Assembly: GCA_016286555.1 (NCBI GenBank) | Contig: JAEETA010000001.1 | Coordinates: 62,001-126,000, forward strand | Source: Lachnospiraceae bacterium | Lineage (GTDB): Bacteria; Bacillota; Clostridia; Lachnospirales; Lachnospiraceae | DNA length: 64,000 nucleotides | Direction: 5' to 3' | Part shown: positions 7,097 through 16,169 of the stretch, piece by piece | How positions within the stretch are numbered: position 1 is the first letter of the stretch | Layout: every line of letters starts with the position of its first letter | Notes under the pieces: generated by a model | What the model was told of the DNA's origin: nothing | The model's input: the letters and a program-made list of their open reading frames with translations, nothing else | Database searches by the model: none | Translations under genes and position numbers: made by a program

Positions 7097-8851
7097 ATGG
7101 CATTTGACGGAATTACCGTGGCGGCCATGGCGAAGAGTCTCTCGGAGGAGCTGACGGGAGGGCGCATCAGCAAGATTGCCCAGCCCGAAGCCGACGAGCT
7201 GATCCTCACTGTCAAGGCCGGCGGAGAAAACAAAAGACTGCTGTTGTCGGCGGACCCTTCCCTGCCCCTGGTCTACCTGACGGAAGAAAACAAACAAAGC
7301 CCCATGACGGCGCCGAATTTCTGCATGCTGCTGCGAAAGCACCTGTCAAGCGGCCGCATCCTCTCCATCACCCAGCCGGGGCTGGAGCGCGCTCTGCGGT
7401 TTGAGATCGAGCACCTGGACGAGATGGGGGATCTGTGCAGGAAATACCTGATCCTGGAGCTGATGGGCAAGCACAGCAACCTGATCTTTACGGATGATAA
7501 AGACGTGATCATCGACAGCATTCACCGGGTCAGCGCCATGGTGAGCTCTGTCCGTGAGGTCCTTCCCGGGAAGCCCTATTTTCTCCCTGGGATCCAGGAA
7601 AAAGCGGACCTGCTGAGCGAGACGAAGGAAGGCTTTACGGCCTGCATCCGAAGCAAGGCAAGGCCCGTGTTTAAGGCCATCTACGAAAGCTACACCGGCC
7701 TCTCTCCCGTTATGGCTCAGGAACTATGCCATGAAGCGGGGATTGAAAGCGACATGCCCGCAGGGAGCCTCCCGGAAGAGGAACTGCAGCGCCTGGCGGA
7801 GGTGGTGTTCCGGATGGCTGAGCGGGTTAAGAAAGGGGATTTTGCTCCCGTGCTGGTGTATCAAAACGGCGCACCCACGGAGTATGCGGCCCTGCCCCTG
7901 CGGATCTATTCGGATTTCCCGGACCGTTTCACCACGGAGGAAGTGCCGGACATTTCCACCGTGCTGTTCCGGTACTATCAGGAGAAAAACATCATCACCA
8001 GGATCCGGCAGCGTTCCGCGGACCTGCGGCACATTGTCCAGACCGCTCTGGAGCGCACGGTGAAAAAATACGACCTGCAGTTAAAACAGCTGAAGGATAC
8101 GGAAAAACGGGACGAATACCGGGTCTACGGAGAACTGCTGAACACCTACGGTTACAGTGCCGAGCCCGGGGCCAAATCCCTGACCTGTCAGAACTATTAC
8201 ACCGGGGAGGATGTGACCATTCCCCTGGATCCGGACCTGTCTCCCACGGAAAACGCCAAGCGGTATTTCGATCGCTACGGAAAGCTGAAGCGCACCTATG
8301 AAGCTCTGAGCGAACTGACGGTGACCTCCGCGGAGCAGATCGAGCATCTGGAGTCCATCCTGGAGAGTCTGGACATTGCACGGAGCGAGGAGGACCTGGC
8401 CCAGATCCGGCAGGAGCTCTTCGAGAGCGGCTACATCAAAAAAGCGCCGGAAAAGCGCAAGGGCAGAGTCCTTTCCAAGCCCTTCCACTATGTGAGCTCC
8501 GACGGCTACGATATCTATGTGGGCAAGAACAACCTGCAAAACGACGAGCTCACCTTTAAGGTGGCGAAGGGCGGAGACTGGTGGTTCCATGCCAAGAAGA
8601 TTCCCGGCTCCCATGTGATCCTGAAGGTAAAGGGCACGGAGGACGTTCCGGACCGGGCCTTCGAGGAGGCAGCGCGCCTGGCTGCCTACTATTCCAAGGG
8701 ACGTGAGCAGGAAAAAGTAGAGATCGACTACGTCCTCCGGAAGGAGGTCAAGAAGCCCGCAGGCGCCAAGCCCGGCTTCGTGGTGTACTACACCAATTAT
8801 TCCATGGCCATTCCGGGAGATATTTCCGGGATCCGGGAAGTGAAGGATTAA
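7097..8851 (+). CDS. rqcH: RqcH / NFACT family ribosome quality control protein
   Basis: The likely start is ATG 7097 (GGAG at 7085-7088), giving 584 residues that begin MAFDGITVAAMAKSLSEEL, the usual NFACT-N opening. Domains in order: NFACT-N (about 1-270), a helical coiled-coil middle (about 300-450), and the NFACT-R domain with GGDWWFHAKKIPGSHVILK and a following AAYYSKGREQ. RqcH, the bacterial Rqc2 homologue, binds obstructed 50S subunits and recruits tRNA-Ala to add alanine tails that mark stalled peptides for degradation. Older annotation calls the family fibronectin-binding (FbpA). The open frame extends upstream to 7028, but that part does not resemble the family. A terminator follows at 8871-8910. 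Confidence 0.9.
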   Translation: MAFDGITVAAMAKSLSEELTGGRISKIAQPEADELILTVKAGGENKRLLLSADPSLPLVYLTEENKQSPMTAPNFCMLLRKHLSSGRILSITQPGLERALRFEIEHLDEMGDLCRKYLILELMGKHSNLIFTDDKDVIIDSIHRVSAMVSSVREVLPGKPYFLPGIQEKADLLSETKEGFTACIRSKARPVFKAIYESYTGLSPVMAQELCHEAGIESDMPAGSLPEEELQRLAEVVFRMAERVKKGDFAPVLVYQNGAPTEYAALPLRIYSDFPDRFTTEEVPDISTVLFRYYQEKNIITRIRQRSADLRHIVQTALERTVKKYDLQLKQLKDTEKRDEYRVYGELLNTYGYSAEPGAKSLTCQNYYTGEDVTIPLDPDLSPTENAKRYFDRYGKLKRTYEALSELTVTSAEQIEHLESILESLDIARSEEDLAQIRQELFESGYIKKAPEKRKGRVLSKPFHYVSSDGYDIYVGKNNLQNDELTFKVAKGGDWWFHAKKIPGSHVILKVKGTEDVPDRAFEEAARLAAYYSKGREQEKVEIDYVLRKEVKKPAGAKPGFVVYYTNYSMAIPGDISGIREVKD

Positions 8852-8870
8852 AGAAGCATGCAAAAAGGTA

Positions 8871-8910
8871 CCCCGAAGAATGGGCCGAAATGGCTGTTCT
8901 TCGGGGTTTT
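8871..8910 (+). terminator. Rho-independent terminator after rqcH
   Basis: CCCCGAAGAA (8871-8880) pairs with TTCTTCGGGG (8897-8906), followed by TTTT. It lies 19 bp past the rqcH stop. Confidence 0.85.
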
Positions 8911-8975
8911 ACATTGAAAGGCTATTTCAACGTCTACTTTACTGTTTGCTGAACGTCCCGGGATCCGTATATGAG

Positions 8976-10709
8976 CTACTCCGTTTTCAGGAGCCTCATT
9001 TTTTTCGCCACCTTCACGATGAAAGCGCCCTTGGGCAGCGCCAGCAGTTCGTGCTCTCCCACCGCCTGCAACAGCAGCAGGAAAACGAAATACAACACCG
9101 CAGCCAGAGCGATGGCGGGAAGCACGCTGATCCGTGGAGACTTGGTCAGTGCCAGGACCACGCGGTAGAAGCCGTAAGCACCCAGTCCCATCATAAGGGA
9201 TGCCACGAAGGGCAGGAAGAAGGTCTTGCGCACCTCCTGGGAGTAGCGGATCGCTTTATGAACGGAGCGCTGGTTCAGGTAAGCGATGAGACCGGAATAC
9301 ACCGTGTTTGCCACGGCGATGCTGTATACATCAAGAGGCGTAAAGAGCAGCAGCAGGAAGGCCAGGATCGTCTGCACAATGAGGGCGATGCCGGCATTCC
9401 ACATGGGAGTATTTACCTTCCCCAGGCCCTGCAGAATGGAGCTGTTCAGGGTGGAGACGGAGTAAAAGATCACGGACAGGGACAGGGCCATCAGGGAGTG
9501 CTGAGGCACCGCCAGGTTTGCGGCGGAGCTGGGAAAGAGCAGCAACGTGATGGGGCCGGAGAACACGAAAAGTCCCACGGCACAGGGGATGGCGATAAGC
9601 ATGGTAACCTTCATGGCCAGACGGATCTTGCTCCTGCAGGCGGAACGCTCCTTCGCGGCAGCCAGCTGGGCAATGGAAGGGATCATGGCAGATGCCATGG
9701 CGGAAGCAAAACGGATGGGGATGTTGGAAATGATCTGGGCCTTGGAGGAAAATGCGCCCCAACGCTCCATGATACTGATGTGATCCGTAGGGAGGAGTCT
9801 GATTTTTCCCAAAAAGCCCTCCATCTTACCGGCCTCCGCAAAACGATCCAGAAGGGTGGGAAACAGATCGGTGTAAAGCTTGGTATTGATGGAAGCGGAC
9901 AGGTTGTAGATGGCGGTGCTGAGGATGAAAGGGGTCACCGTCAGGGTGATGGTGCGGAAAATGAGGCCGTAGCCTTCCGTCCGCTCATGGGTGTCGGATG
10001 CCACTCTCCCCAGGATCTCCTGCCGGCTCACATAGTAGGCGATGAGCATGAAGATCAGGGCCACCAGCACACCGGCGCCGGTACCCAGTGCACTTCCCAT
10101 GGCACCGTAAACGGCTCTGGTGATCTGACCGCCCTCGTCCGCAGGCACCTCCATGGTGCCCATGAAATGCTTGATGAGGAGCACGGCTGCGCCCACGGAG
10201 ACCACGGCATTGGCTACCTGCTCGATGATCTGGGAGCAGGAGGTCTGCAGCATGGAACGGTGGGCCTGGAAATAGCCCCGCAGGACTCCCAGGATGCCGT
10301 AGAAAAAGATGGTGGGAGCAAAGACCCGCAACACGGGAATGGCGGTATCCTCCACGAAAAGCCCCGCTCCGAAGAAGAGCAGGAGACTGGCCAGGAAGCC
10401 CACCACCAGGACATAGTAAAGAGAGCCCATGAACATCTTATGGGCGTTTCGGTATTCCTTCACCGCCAGACGCTGGGCGATGACCTTGGAAATGGCCGAG
10501 GGAATGCTGTAGGAAGAGATCAGCAGAATGATAGTGTAGAAGGTATAGGCAGACTGATAGTACCCCAGACCCAGATCACCAATGACACCGGACAAAGGCC
10601 CCCTGTACAGGAGCCCGATGACACTGCTGATGATGCCGGCTGCGGCCAGAATCCCCGCCTGAAATATGAAATTGCTGTTTTTGCCTTCCGTCAGGCCTCT
10701 GCGCGGCAT
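8976..10709 (-). CDS. SpoVB/MurJ-type polysaccharide or lipid-linked precursor flippase (MOP superfamily)
   Basis: A 577-residue protein with about 14 hydrophobic segments along its whole length. It opens NFIFQAGILAAAGIISSVIG, then LGYYQSAYTFYTIILLISSYSIPSAISK, the pattern of Clostridial SpoVB/YtgP/Wzx-like flippases that move undecaprenyl-linked wall precursors across the membrane. The start has GGAG 8 bp upstream. It is a single-gene unit between convergent rqcH and the upstream aldo/keto reductase. The family contains several Firmicute paralogues, and I cannot tell whether this copy serves sporulation, peptidoglycan or another polymer. Confidence 0.82.
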   Translation of the reverse strand: MPRRGLTEGKNSNFIFQAGILAAAGIISSVIGLLYRGPLSGVIGDLGLGYYQSAYTFYTIILLISSYSIPSAISKVIAQRLAVKEYRNAHKMFMGSLYYVLVVGFLASLLLFFGAGLFVEDTAIPVLRVFAPTIFFYGILGVLRGYFQAHRSMLQTSCSQIIEQVANAVVSVGAAVLLIKHFMGTMEVPADEGGQITRAVYGAMGSALGTGAGVLVALIFMLIAYYVSRQEILGRVASDTHERTEGYGLIFRTITLTVTPFILSTAIYNLSASINTKLYTDLFPTLLDRFAEAGKMEGFLGKIRLLPTDHISIMERWGAFSSKAQIISNIPIRFASAMASAMIPSIAQLAAAKERSACRSKIRLAMKVTMLIAIPCAVGLFVFSGPITLLLFPSSAANLAVPQHSLMALSLSVIFYSVSTLNSSILQGLGKVNTPMWNAGIALIVQTILAFLLLLFTPLDVYSIAVANTVYSGLIAYLNQRSVHKAIRYSQEVRKTFFLPFVASLMMGLGAYGFYRVVLALTKSPRISVLPAIALAAVLYFVFLLLLQAVGEHELLALPKGAFIVKVAKKMRLLKTE

Positions 10710-10820
10710 GCTCTATGCTCCGTGTCCTTTGATTTTTCCGATCTGCGGTGGTAGCACCGCATCTTTCATCATCTCACGCAAAGGGCGATTTTGTAAAGAG
10801 GAAAGGGGGCAGGGGCTCTC

Positions 10821-10883
10821 TTATTGACTCGCTTCTCTCCTCAATAAGCATCGCATGAAGAAGCCCGTGGGGCTTCTTCATGC
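10821..10883. repeat. Two adjacent hairpins downstream of the aldo/keto reductase
   Basis: TTATTGA (10821-10827) pairs with TCAATAA (10841-10847). Six bases later GCATGAAGAAGCCC (10853-10866) pairs perfectly with GGGCTTCTTCATGC (10870-10883) around a 3-base loop. The second ends just past the reductase stop at 10885 and may act as its transcript end, though no strong T-run follows on the minus strand. Confidence 0.65.
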
Positions 10884-10884
10884 T

Positions 10885-11922
10885 CTATTGTACTTTGCGA
10901 TGTCCCGCCAGGACCTCCCGGTAGTCCTCATAGTTTTTCTTAAGGAGGCCGGGAATGTCCAGGCCGTAGGGGCACTTGGGCAGGCAGGCGCCGCACTCGA
11001 TGCACTCCTTCGTCCGCTCCATCTCCTGCTGCCAATGCTCGCTCAGCCAGCCCTGGCTGGGGGCACGGCGCAGCATCAGGGACATGCGGTTGCACTGGTT
11101 GATCTGGATCCCCATGGTACAGGGCATGCAATACCCGCAACCGCGGCAGAATTCTCCCTTCAGCTCCTCCTGTTCGGAAGCGATGAAGGCACTGATCTCC
11201 CCGTCCATCACCGGGGTCTCTGCCATGTAGGAGAGCCACTCCTCCAGCTCCGTCTCCTTCTGGATCCCCCAGATGGGCACGATGCCGTCATACTGCGTGA
11301 TGAAGGCCATGGCCGCTTTGGAATTGGTGATGAGTCCGCCGGCCAGGCCCTTCATGGCGATGAGGCCCACATTTTTCTCGTTGCACAGACGGATGAGCTC
11401 CAGCTCCTTCTCGTCTGCCAGATAGCTGATCGGGTACTGGAGAGTGTCATAAAGGCCGGACTCCGCGATCTCCCGGGCCACGCCAAGCTTGTGGGCGGTG
11501 CCGCCGATGAAGCGGATCTTGCCCTGCTCCCTTGCCTGCAGCATGCACTCGTACATGCCGTTCTCCTGGCCGGGCTTCCAGCACTCTCCCATCATGTGGA
11601 ACTGGTAGATGTCGATGTAGTCGGTCTTCAGCTTCGTCAGGGAGGTGTCCAGATCCTTCCAAAAATCCTCCGGGGTCTTGGCCGGCGTCTTGGTGGCGAT
11701 GATGATGTCCTCACGCTTTAAGTACCCGTCGCCGAAGGCCACCCCCAGCTTTTCCTCACTGTCGCTGTAGGCTCTGGCGGTGTCAAAGAAGCGCATGCCG
11801 CCTTCGTAAGCCTTCCGCAGTAAATGCGCCGCATCCTCCACGGGAATGCGCTGGATGGGCAGTGCGCCGAAGCCGTTTTGTGGGACCGTGATCCCGGTTC
11901 TTCCCAATGTAATGTTTTTCAT
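10885..11922 (-). CDS. Aldo/keto reductase with C-terminal 4Fe-4S domain
   Basis: A 345-residue protein. The N-terminal ~260 residues form an AKR barrel with the catalytic tetrad visible as Asp and Tyr in FFDTARAYSDSEEKLG, Lys in IIATKTPAKT and His in IYQFHMMG. The last ~90 residues carry two cysteine clusters, CRGCGYCMPC and CIECGACLPKCP, as in ferredoxin-like AKRs of anaerobes that may pass electrons between NAD(P)H and Fe-S carriers. The substrate is unknown. It stands between the flippase and a GNAT gene on the same strand, with a 118-bp gap upstream. Confidence 0.85.
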   Translation of the reverse strand: MKNITLGRTGITVPQNGFGALPIQRIPVEDAAHLLRKAYEGGMRFFDTARAYSDSEEKLGVAFGDGYLKREDIIIATKTPAKTPEDFWKDLDTSLTKLKTDYIDIYQFHMMGECWKPGQENGMYECMLQAREQGKIRFIGGTAHKLGVAREIAESGLYDTLQYPISYLADEKELELIRLCNEKNVGLIAMKGLAGGLITNSKAAMAFITQYDGIVPIWGIQKETELEEWLSYMAETPVMDGEISAFIASEQEELKGEFCRGCGYCMPCTMGIQINQCNRMSLMLRRAPSQGWLSEHWQQEMERTKECIECGACLPKCPYGLDIPGLLKKNYEDYREVLAGHRKVQ

Positions 11923-12040
11923 GCAAAATCCTCCGTCTTTCCTGCAGGTCCGTTTTCGTTACGGCCCCGCTTCCCTGCGATCCTGTTATCGGTACAGTCC
12001 GCTTCCCTTGCAATTTTGCTCGGCACTGTCCCGCTTTCCC

Positions 12041-12517
12041 CTAAAGTTCCTTGAGATAAAAACGGTCCATGGCGGAATGGACCACGGCAGCGGGCTTTTC
12101 GATCTCCCGGTAGCCGCATTTTTCGTAGAGGTGGATGGCGGCTTCCAGGCAGGAGGTCGTCTCCAAATACATACGTTTGTAGCCCAGGGCCCGGGCGCTG
12201 TTCTCGATGCGCGCCATCAGTTCATAGCTGCGCCCGCCGCCCTTTACAGCATCTGTCAGGTAGAGCTTCTGCAGCTCGGCGCAGTCCTCGAAAAAGGAGA
12301 GCTCCGCCAGTCCCACACCTCCTGCCACGGCACCCTCCTCCTCCGCAATAAGGTAATAGCGCTTGGCGGGATCTGCCAGGTAGTACGTGCTTAAGTGATC
12401 CAGGTGCGGGTCAAAATAGGCGGTGCCGGGGATGTCCAAATGATGGGCTTTTAAATTGGCCCGGATGATGGATGCAATCGATGCGTCATCCGCAGGAGTG
12501 ATCTCTCGGTAGATCAT
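12041..12517 (-). CDS. GNAT-family N-acetyltransferase
   Basis: A 158-residue single-domain protein opening MIYREITPADDASIASII. The acetyl-CoA loop region reads LTDAVKGGGRSYELM, a slightly unusual G-rich form of the R/Q-x-x-G-x-G/A motif. The final helix-strand has LYEKCGYREI, the common GNAT ending where Tyr serves as general acid. Its substrate cannot be predicted. The gene is about 120 bp upstream of the aldo/keto reductase in the same direction and divergent from the CmpB-like gene. The 159 bp between the two starts hold only likely promoters. Confidence 0.78.
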   Translation of the reverse strand: MIYREITPADDASIASIIRANLKAHHLDIPGTAYFDPHLDHLSTYYLADPAKRYYLIAEEEGAVAGGVGLAELSFFEDCAELQKLYLTDAVKGGGRSYELMARIENSARALGYKRMYLETTSCLEAAIHLYEKCGYREIEKPAAVVHSAMDRFYLKEL

Positions 12518-12676
12518 TTTTCCGATCCTCTCATTAGAACGATTGTCTTGCCGGCGCGCCGTCAGTGCCTGCTTCGGAGCCCGTGCGATTTTCTTATGAA
12601 TCTGTCCCCTGAAAATGGTATGATAGAGGTCGTGGACCGGCCTGCCGGACCAAAATCCCGAGGGAGGAATGAACCT

Positions 12677-13228
12677 ATGAGACCCGATTTTTTCAAATCA
12701 AGGCCCTGGAACCTGTTCCGGGATTACATGGAATATTTCCTGACCTACTGCCTCTTCGGCTGGGTCTATGAGTCCGTATGGTGCTGCATGATCTACCACC
12801 GCAGAGGCTTCATCAACCGGGGCTTTCTCTTCGGCCCCTGGCTGCCCATCTACGGCATCGGATTTTTCATCATCCTGGGCGTATTTACCCTGCTGAAGAT
12901 CAAGAAGCCGCTGCTCGTGTTCCTGGCGGGCGGCGCCATCGCCACCGCGGCGGAGCTCGTCGCCAGCTACATCATCGAAGCCACCGGCGGAGCCCCCATG
13001 TGGGATTATACCGGATACTTCCTGAACTTTGACGGGCGCATCGCACTGGTGCCGGGGCTCATGTTCGGCCTTCTGATCTGGGTGGCCATCTGCCTGATCC
13101 AGCCCGCCATCATCCGCCTCCAGGAAAAATACCGGGATTCCGGGGTGCACAACATCTGCTTCCTCATCGTGGCAGCCCTGTTTTTCATCGACCTCCTGGC
13201 CCGTATCCCTCTGGGGAGCAACATCTGA
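12677..13228 (+). CDS. CmpB-like integral membrane protein (putative ABC transporter permease, PF06541)
   Basis: The start at ATG 12677 follows a strong GGGAGG (12662-12667) and gives 183 residues. Four to five hydrophobic segments carry family motifs: CLFGWVYESVWCCM, RGFINRGFLFGPWLPIYG and a C-terminal LDLLARIP-like helix (here FFIDLLARIPL). The family is common in Clostridia and labelled ABC_trans_CmpB, but no ATPase is nearby and transport has not been shown. The gene stands alone on the plus strand and is followed by a bidirectional terminator. Confidence 0.78.
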   Translation: MRPDFFKSRPWNLFRDYMEYFLTYCLFGWVYESVWCCMIYHRRGFINRGFLFGPWLPIYGIGFFIILGVFTLLKIKKPLLVFLAGGAIATAAELVASYIIEATGGAPMWDYTGYFLNFDGRIALVPGLMFGLLIWVAICLIQPAIIRLQEKYRDSGVHNICFLIVAALFFIDLLARIPLGSNI

Positions 13229-13288
13229 ATTAAGCATATCATATTTCCGGGAACTGATTACAGGAACCTCGCAAGATTTTCACGAAAA

Positions 13289-13326
13289 AGCCGTAACCAC
13301 ACAAGTGTGCAGTTACGGCTCTTTTT
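13289..13326. terminator. Bidirectional Rho-independent terminator
   Basis: AGCCGTAAC (13289-13297) pairs with GTTACGGCT (13312-13320), with an inner CACAC/GTGTG pair. CTTTTT follows on the plus strand and CTTTTTC on the minus strand. It serves the convergent CmpB-like gene and the downstream minus-strand operon. Confidence 0.85.
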
Positions 13327-13351
13327 ATCATTTTTGGGGAAAAGTACGCAC

Positions 13352-13843
13352 TCACTCTCCCGGGCCCGTTTTGCGCCCATCTTCCGACAGCTGTGCCAAT
13401 GCGGCGATGATCGCCTCGGCTTCCGCACTCCCGGGCGTTACGGTATAAGACCGCTCCCGCAGGGCCTCCGCGCCGTCGTATTTTCTAAGGCAGCGGAGCA
13501 AAGGGGCCATGTCGTAGTACCCGCGATTTTGAAAGCAGTCCCAGATAAAGTCCTCCGCTTCCTCCCGTTCCCAGTCCTCCAGTCCATCCAGAAGTGTCGG
13601 AGAAAATCCCTGATAGGAACGTAAGTATCCGGAATCAGCGATCCGCATCAGCTCCCGATAGGAGGCGCTGTGCTTTGCTTCTTCCTGCTCCTCCCGAAGA
13701 CAACGGAGGAACATGAACAGATTACAGACAGAGCCTACGGCACAGATCACGGCCAGGGGCGTGCTCTTTAGCAGGAAGGCAAGGGCAAAAGCAGGCACGA
13801 ACAGAATTGTTGTGATCAGATAATATTGTTTTCCTCGTCTCAT
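13352..13843 (-). CDS. Hypothetical membrane protein
   Basis: From ATG 13843 the protein has 163 residues. It opens with MRRGKQYYLITTILFVPAF, followed by two closely spaced hydrophobic segments (about residues 8-46) and a charged cytoplasmic tail rich in Glu and Arg. Motifs such as ADSGYLRSYQGFSPTLLDG are not ones I recognise. The start lies 4 bp past the stop of the upstream lipoprotein gene, with a GGAAG inside that gene's end, so the two are probably translated together. No function is proposed. Confidence 0.65.
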   Translation of the reverse strand: MRRGKQYYLITTILFVPAFALAFLLKSTPLAVICAVGSVCNLFMFLRCLREEQEEAKHSASYRELMRIADSGYLRSYQGFSPTLLDGLEDWEREEAEDFIWDCFQNRGYYDMAPLLRCLRKYDGAEALRERSYTVTPGSAEAEAIIAALAQLSEDGRKTGPGE

Positions 13844-13847
13844 TCGC

Positions 13848-14894
13848 TTACTTCCAGGTGTATTCACAATACACTTCTTCAAAAGGGATGTAATCTCCCA
13901 TCTGACTGCTGAGCATTCCGTGTTCCAGGTCTTCCCATGTGACACTGTTGTCATTTACGAGCACATATTTATCATATGCACTGAACAGTGAAAACTCATA
14001 AGGTGCTTCACCCGCATAGTGCATCAGGTACTTCCACTCCGTCACCGGATTATCATATCCGGGAAGGTAAGAGATGGTGTATTCATTCCCGTCATAGTGC
14101 ACGGGACTGACCTTATAGACTGTGCCATCAAAACTCAGTTCCGTGATAAAGATGGAAGGATAATCGGCTTTGACTGCTTCGTAATATTCCGGAGAGCATC
14201 GCTCGGGATCCAGGGTATGGATCTTCGCAATCCTGACGGTTGCGGATTTCCCGGAGGAAGCCTTTTCGTAAAAATCCGTCCAAACATCTTCCCCACCGGT
14301 CACGCTGCCGTCTTCCAGGATCAAATATCCACTCTCTGCAATCCTGTCCAGATCTTCTGCTGATACACCGATCGCAGGGCTGTATTCGATGTAGATTTCA
14401 TTTAGAAGATTCCCTTCGGCATCCCTGCACTCGTTATACAGCAGTTCATGATCCGGGTACTCTTCCAGTGCATAAATGGAGTGGGCGTAATTCTCCGTGA
14501 CGCTTTCCTCAATGCACTCGTAAAGCAGTTCCCCTTTTGTGAGGCCCTCATAGTGGTCGGATGCAGGATAAAACCGATAGATTTCATCGCCCAGAGGAAT
14601 GAAGATATATCCTCCGTAAACACCTGCTGTTTCGGTATCGTAGGGGATCATGCCGACGTCTTCTCCACTCTCATAGAGAGGGATCTGTATGTCCGCTTTG
14701 TCGGGACTCCCCGAGATCACCGGGCTCTGTGTATCAGCGTCGTCAGGGCTCTCTGCGATTGCCTGGCTTTGCAGATTGGATGTGCTCCCCGGTGTATTGC
14801 CGGGTGTGGTTACATCAACTTCCTGCGCACTCCCACAACCCACCAGGCAGAGCACAAGGAGCAGCCCTGTTATGATTATTTTTCCGTTTCTCAT
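13848..14894 (-). CDS. Hypothetical lipoprotein
   Basis: From ATG 14894 (GGAGG 7 bp upstream) the protein has 348 residues. A type II signal peptide is clear: MRNGKIIITGLLLVLCLVGC with the lipobox Cys at residue 20. A Ser/Thr/Pro/Asp-rich spacer follows (to ~65), then an acidic domain with many Tyr residues and no family motif I recognise. It should be tethered outside the membrane. It is the second gene of a run of small membrane proteins (15703-16023, 14932-15696, this gene, 13352-13843), all minus strand with gaps under 40 bp. Confidence 0.7.
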   Translation of the reverse strand: MRNGKIIITGLLLVLCLVGCGSAQEVDVTTPGNTPGSTSNLQSQAIAESPDDADTQSPVISGSPDKADIQIPLYESGEDVGMIPYDTETAGVYGGYIFIPLGDEIYRFYPASDHYEGLTKGELLYECIEESVTENYAHSIYALEEYPDHELLYNECRDAEGNLLNEIYIEYSPAIGVSAEDLDRIAESGYLILEDGSVTGGEDVWTDFYEKASSGKSATVRIAKIHTLDPERCSPEYYEAVKADYPSIFITELSFDGTVYKVSPVHYDGNEYTISYLPGYDNPVTEWKYLMHYAGEAPYEFSLFSAYDKYVLVNDNSVTWEDLEHGMLSSQMGDYIPFEEVYCEYTWK

Positions 14895-14931
14895 GATTGC
14901 CTCCGGAAAATGTATAGCCATCAAATCATCC

Positions 14932-15696
14932 CTATTCCGGTCTACCGGAATCCTTCCGGGATCGCATCACCAAGTAGAGTACTCCATAGACCAGCAGCAT
15001 CACCGCAATCGCCAGAAATGCATATCCGATCAGATAACCCGGATTCCCCAGAACCCCCGCCATCCACTCCAGGGGTGTGCCGGGTTCAGGGCGGTTCACA
15101 AAGAAATAATTGCAATGAAAATGTTTGTCAAATACGTAGATCGGAGGAACCACCACGCACAAAAACAGGATCTCGTACCAGATGTGTTTTAAGGAAGGAC
15201 GAACCTCTCCGCAAATCAGCAGCAGCACCGGGTAGAGCACCAACAGCCCATGCCAGAGAAAGCTGTGAAGATTGAAGAAGTTCAGCACCGGGTATAAAAC
15301 CGTCCAGTCGGGAAAGATCAGAGCAGTAAGTGCACTCGGCATGATGAGGATCACGCTGACCTCTCCGAAGAATGCTTTCCCCTTTTCGTAAGGGAGGAGC
15401 TCCCGCAGCAAAAATACAAAGATGCCGATGCTGCAGATGTGCAGCGGCAGATAGCCCACCCCAAATTTTTGCATGGAGACCAGAAACAAGTCCTTCCAAA
15501 CCTCCAACAGGATCATCAAAACAGGAATCCCTTTCAACACCCTGCGCTGTGTTTTGTCCTCCGCTCTGCGGAATAAAACAGCCAGCAAAACGACTGCAGC
15601 CAGTGTCCCACAGGTACTGATGATATGATCTTTTCCGAAAAGAGGATACCCCATGTCGGATGGGATATCATCCTGCTGATACCAGAAGTATTCCAT
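14932..15696 (-). CDS. YwaF/TIGR02206-type integral membrane protein
   Basis: A 254-residue protein with six or seven hydrophobic helices. The signature region reads GVGYLPLHICSIGIFVF, and later NFFNLHSFLWHGLLVLYP and HCNYFFVNRPEPGTPLEWM, which match the YwaF family (related to eukaryotic TMEM164). Conserved His and Cys inside helices suggest a lipid or acyl-transfer active site, but the bacterial function is not established. It lies between a small membrane gene (6 bp gap upstream) and the lipoprotein gene in one transcript. Confidence 0.78.
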   Translation of the reverse strand: MEYFWYQQDDIPSDMGYPLFGKDHIISTCGTLAAVVLLAVLFRRAEDKTQRRVLKGIPVLMILLEVWKDLFLVSMQKFGVGYLPLHICSIGIFVFLLRELLPYEKGKAFFGEVSVILIMPSALTALIFPDWTVLYPVLNFFNLHSFLWHGLLVLYPVLLLICGEVRPSLKHIWYEILFLCVVVPPIYVFDKHFHCNYFFVNRPEPGTPLEWMAGVLGNPGYLIGYAFLAIAVMLLVYGVLYLVMRSRKDSGRPE

Positions 15697-15702
15697 GCCT
15701 CA

Positions 15703-16023
15703 TCACTTCCGACGATATTTTTCCAGGATAAAATTGTATGCCACCACAAATGCAATGGTGCAGAAAACAGTTCCCAGGATCAGAAAGACAAATCCCGCGG
15801 AGTTCTGCTTCAGAAACATGAGGGGGACACCGCAAAGTTCAAAGACACCCGCATAAACAAACCACAGGATTCCGACGGAATGGTTGTACTTTACCGTATC
15901 CGTCACCTCCGGAGGCTTGACTCCCGAGTAAAATCCTGCAGGCGTTTTGGAATTCCACGAAATGATCCCAATCACAACGAGAACGATACAAACAATACTC
16001 CAGATGATAAATCCCATGATCAT
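15703..16023 (-). CDS. Small membrane protein, unknown function
   Basis: A 106-residue protein with about three hydrophobic segments: residues 3-22, 48-68 and 75-98. The middle reads PEVTDTVKYNHSVGILWFVYAG, a pattern I have seen in uncharacterised Firmicute proteins near SdpI-like genes, but I cannot assign it. The start has GGGGAGG with 7-bp spacing. It is the first gene of the four-gene minus-strand unit ending at the terminator at 13289-13326. Confidence 0.68.
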   Translation of the reverse strand: MIMGFIIWSIVCIVLVVIGIISWNSKTPAGFYSGVKPPEVTDTVKYNHSVGILWFVYAGVFELCGVPLMFLKQNSAGFVFLILGTVFCTIAFVVAYNFILEKYRRK

Positions 16024-16169
16024 ATGACCACCTCCCCCGAATTCCCGGTGCCGAAAAACATTTCCTGCCTTTACTTTATCACAGATACTTATGCCTTGAA
16101 ATCAGGATTTAAAAGATGGTACGCTAGAGGTGTACAGACACCTGTATTCGCTTGTCCGGAGGGGACACC

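Noticed and set aside
8880-10754. 624-codon plus-strand frame opposite the flippase gene
   Set aside because: His/Gly/Gln-rich composition typical of an antisense shadow; the minus strand encodes a clear membrane protein.
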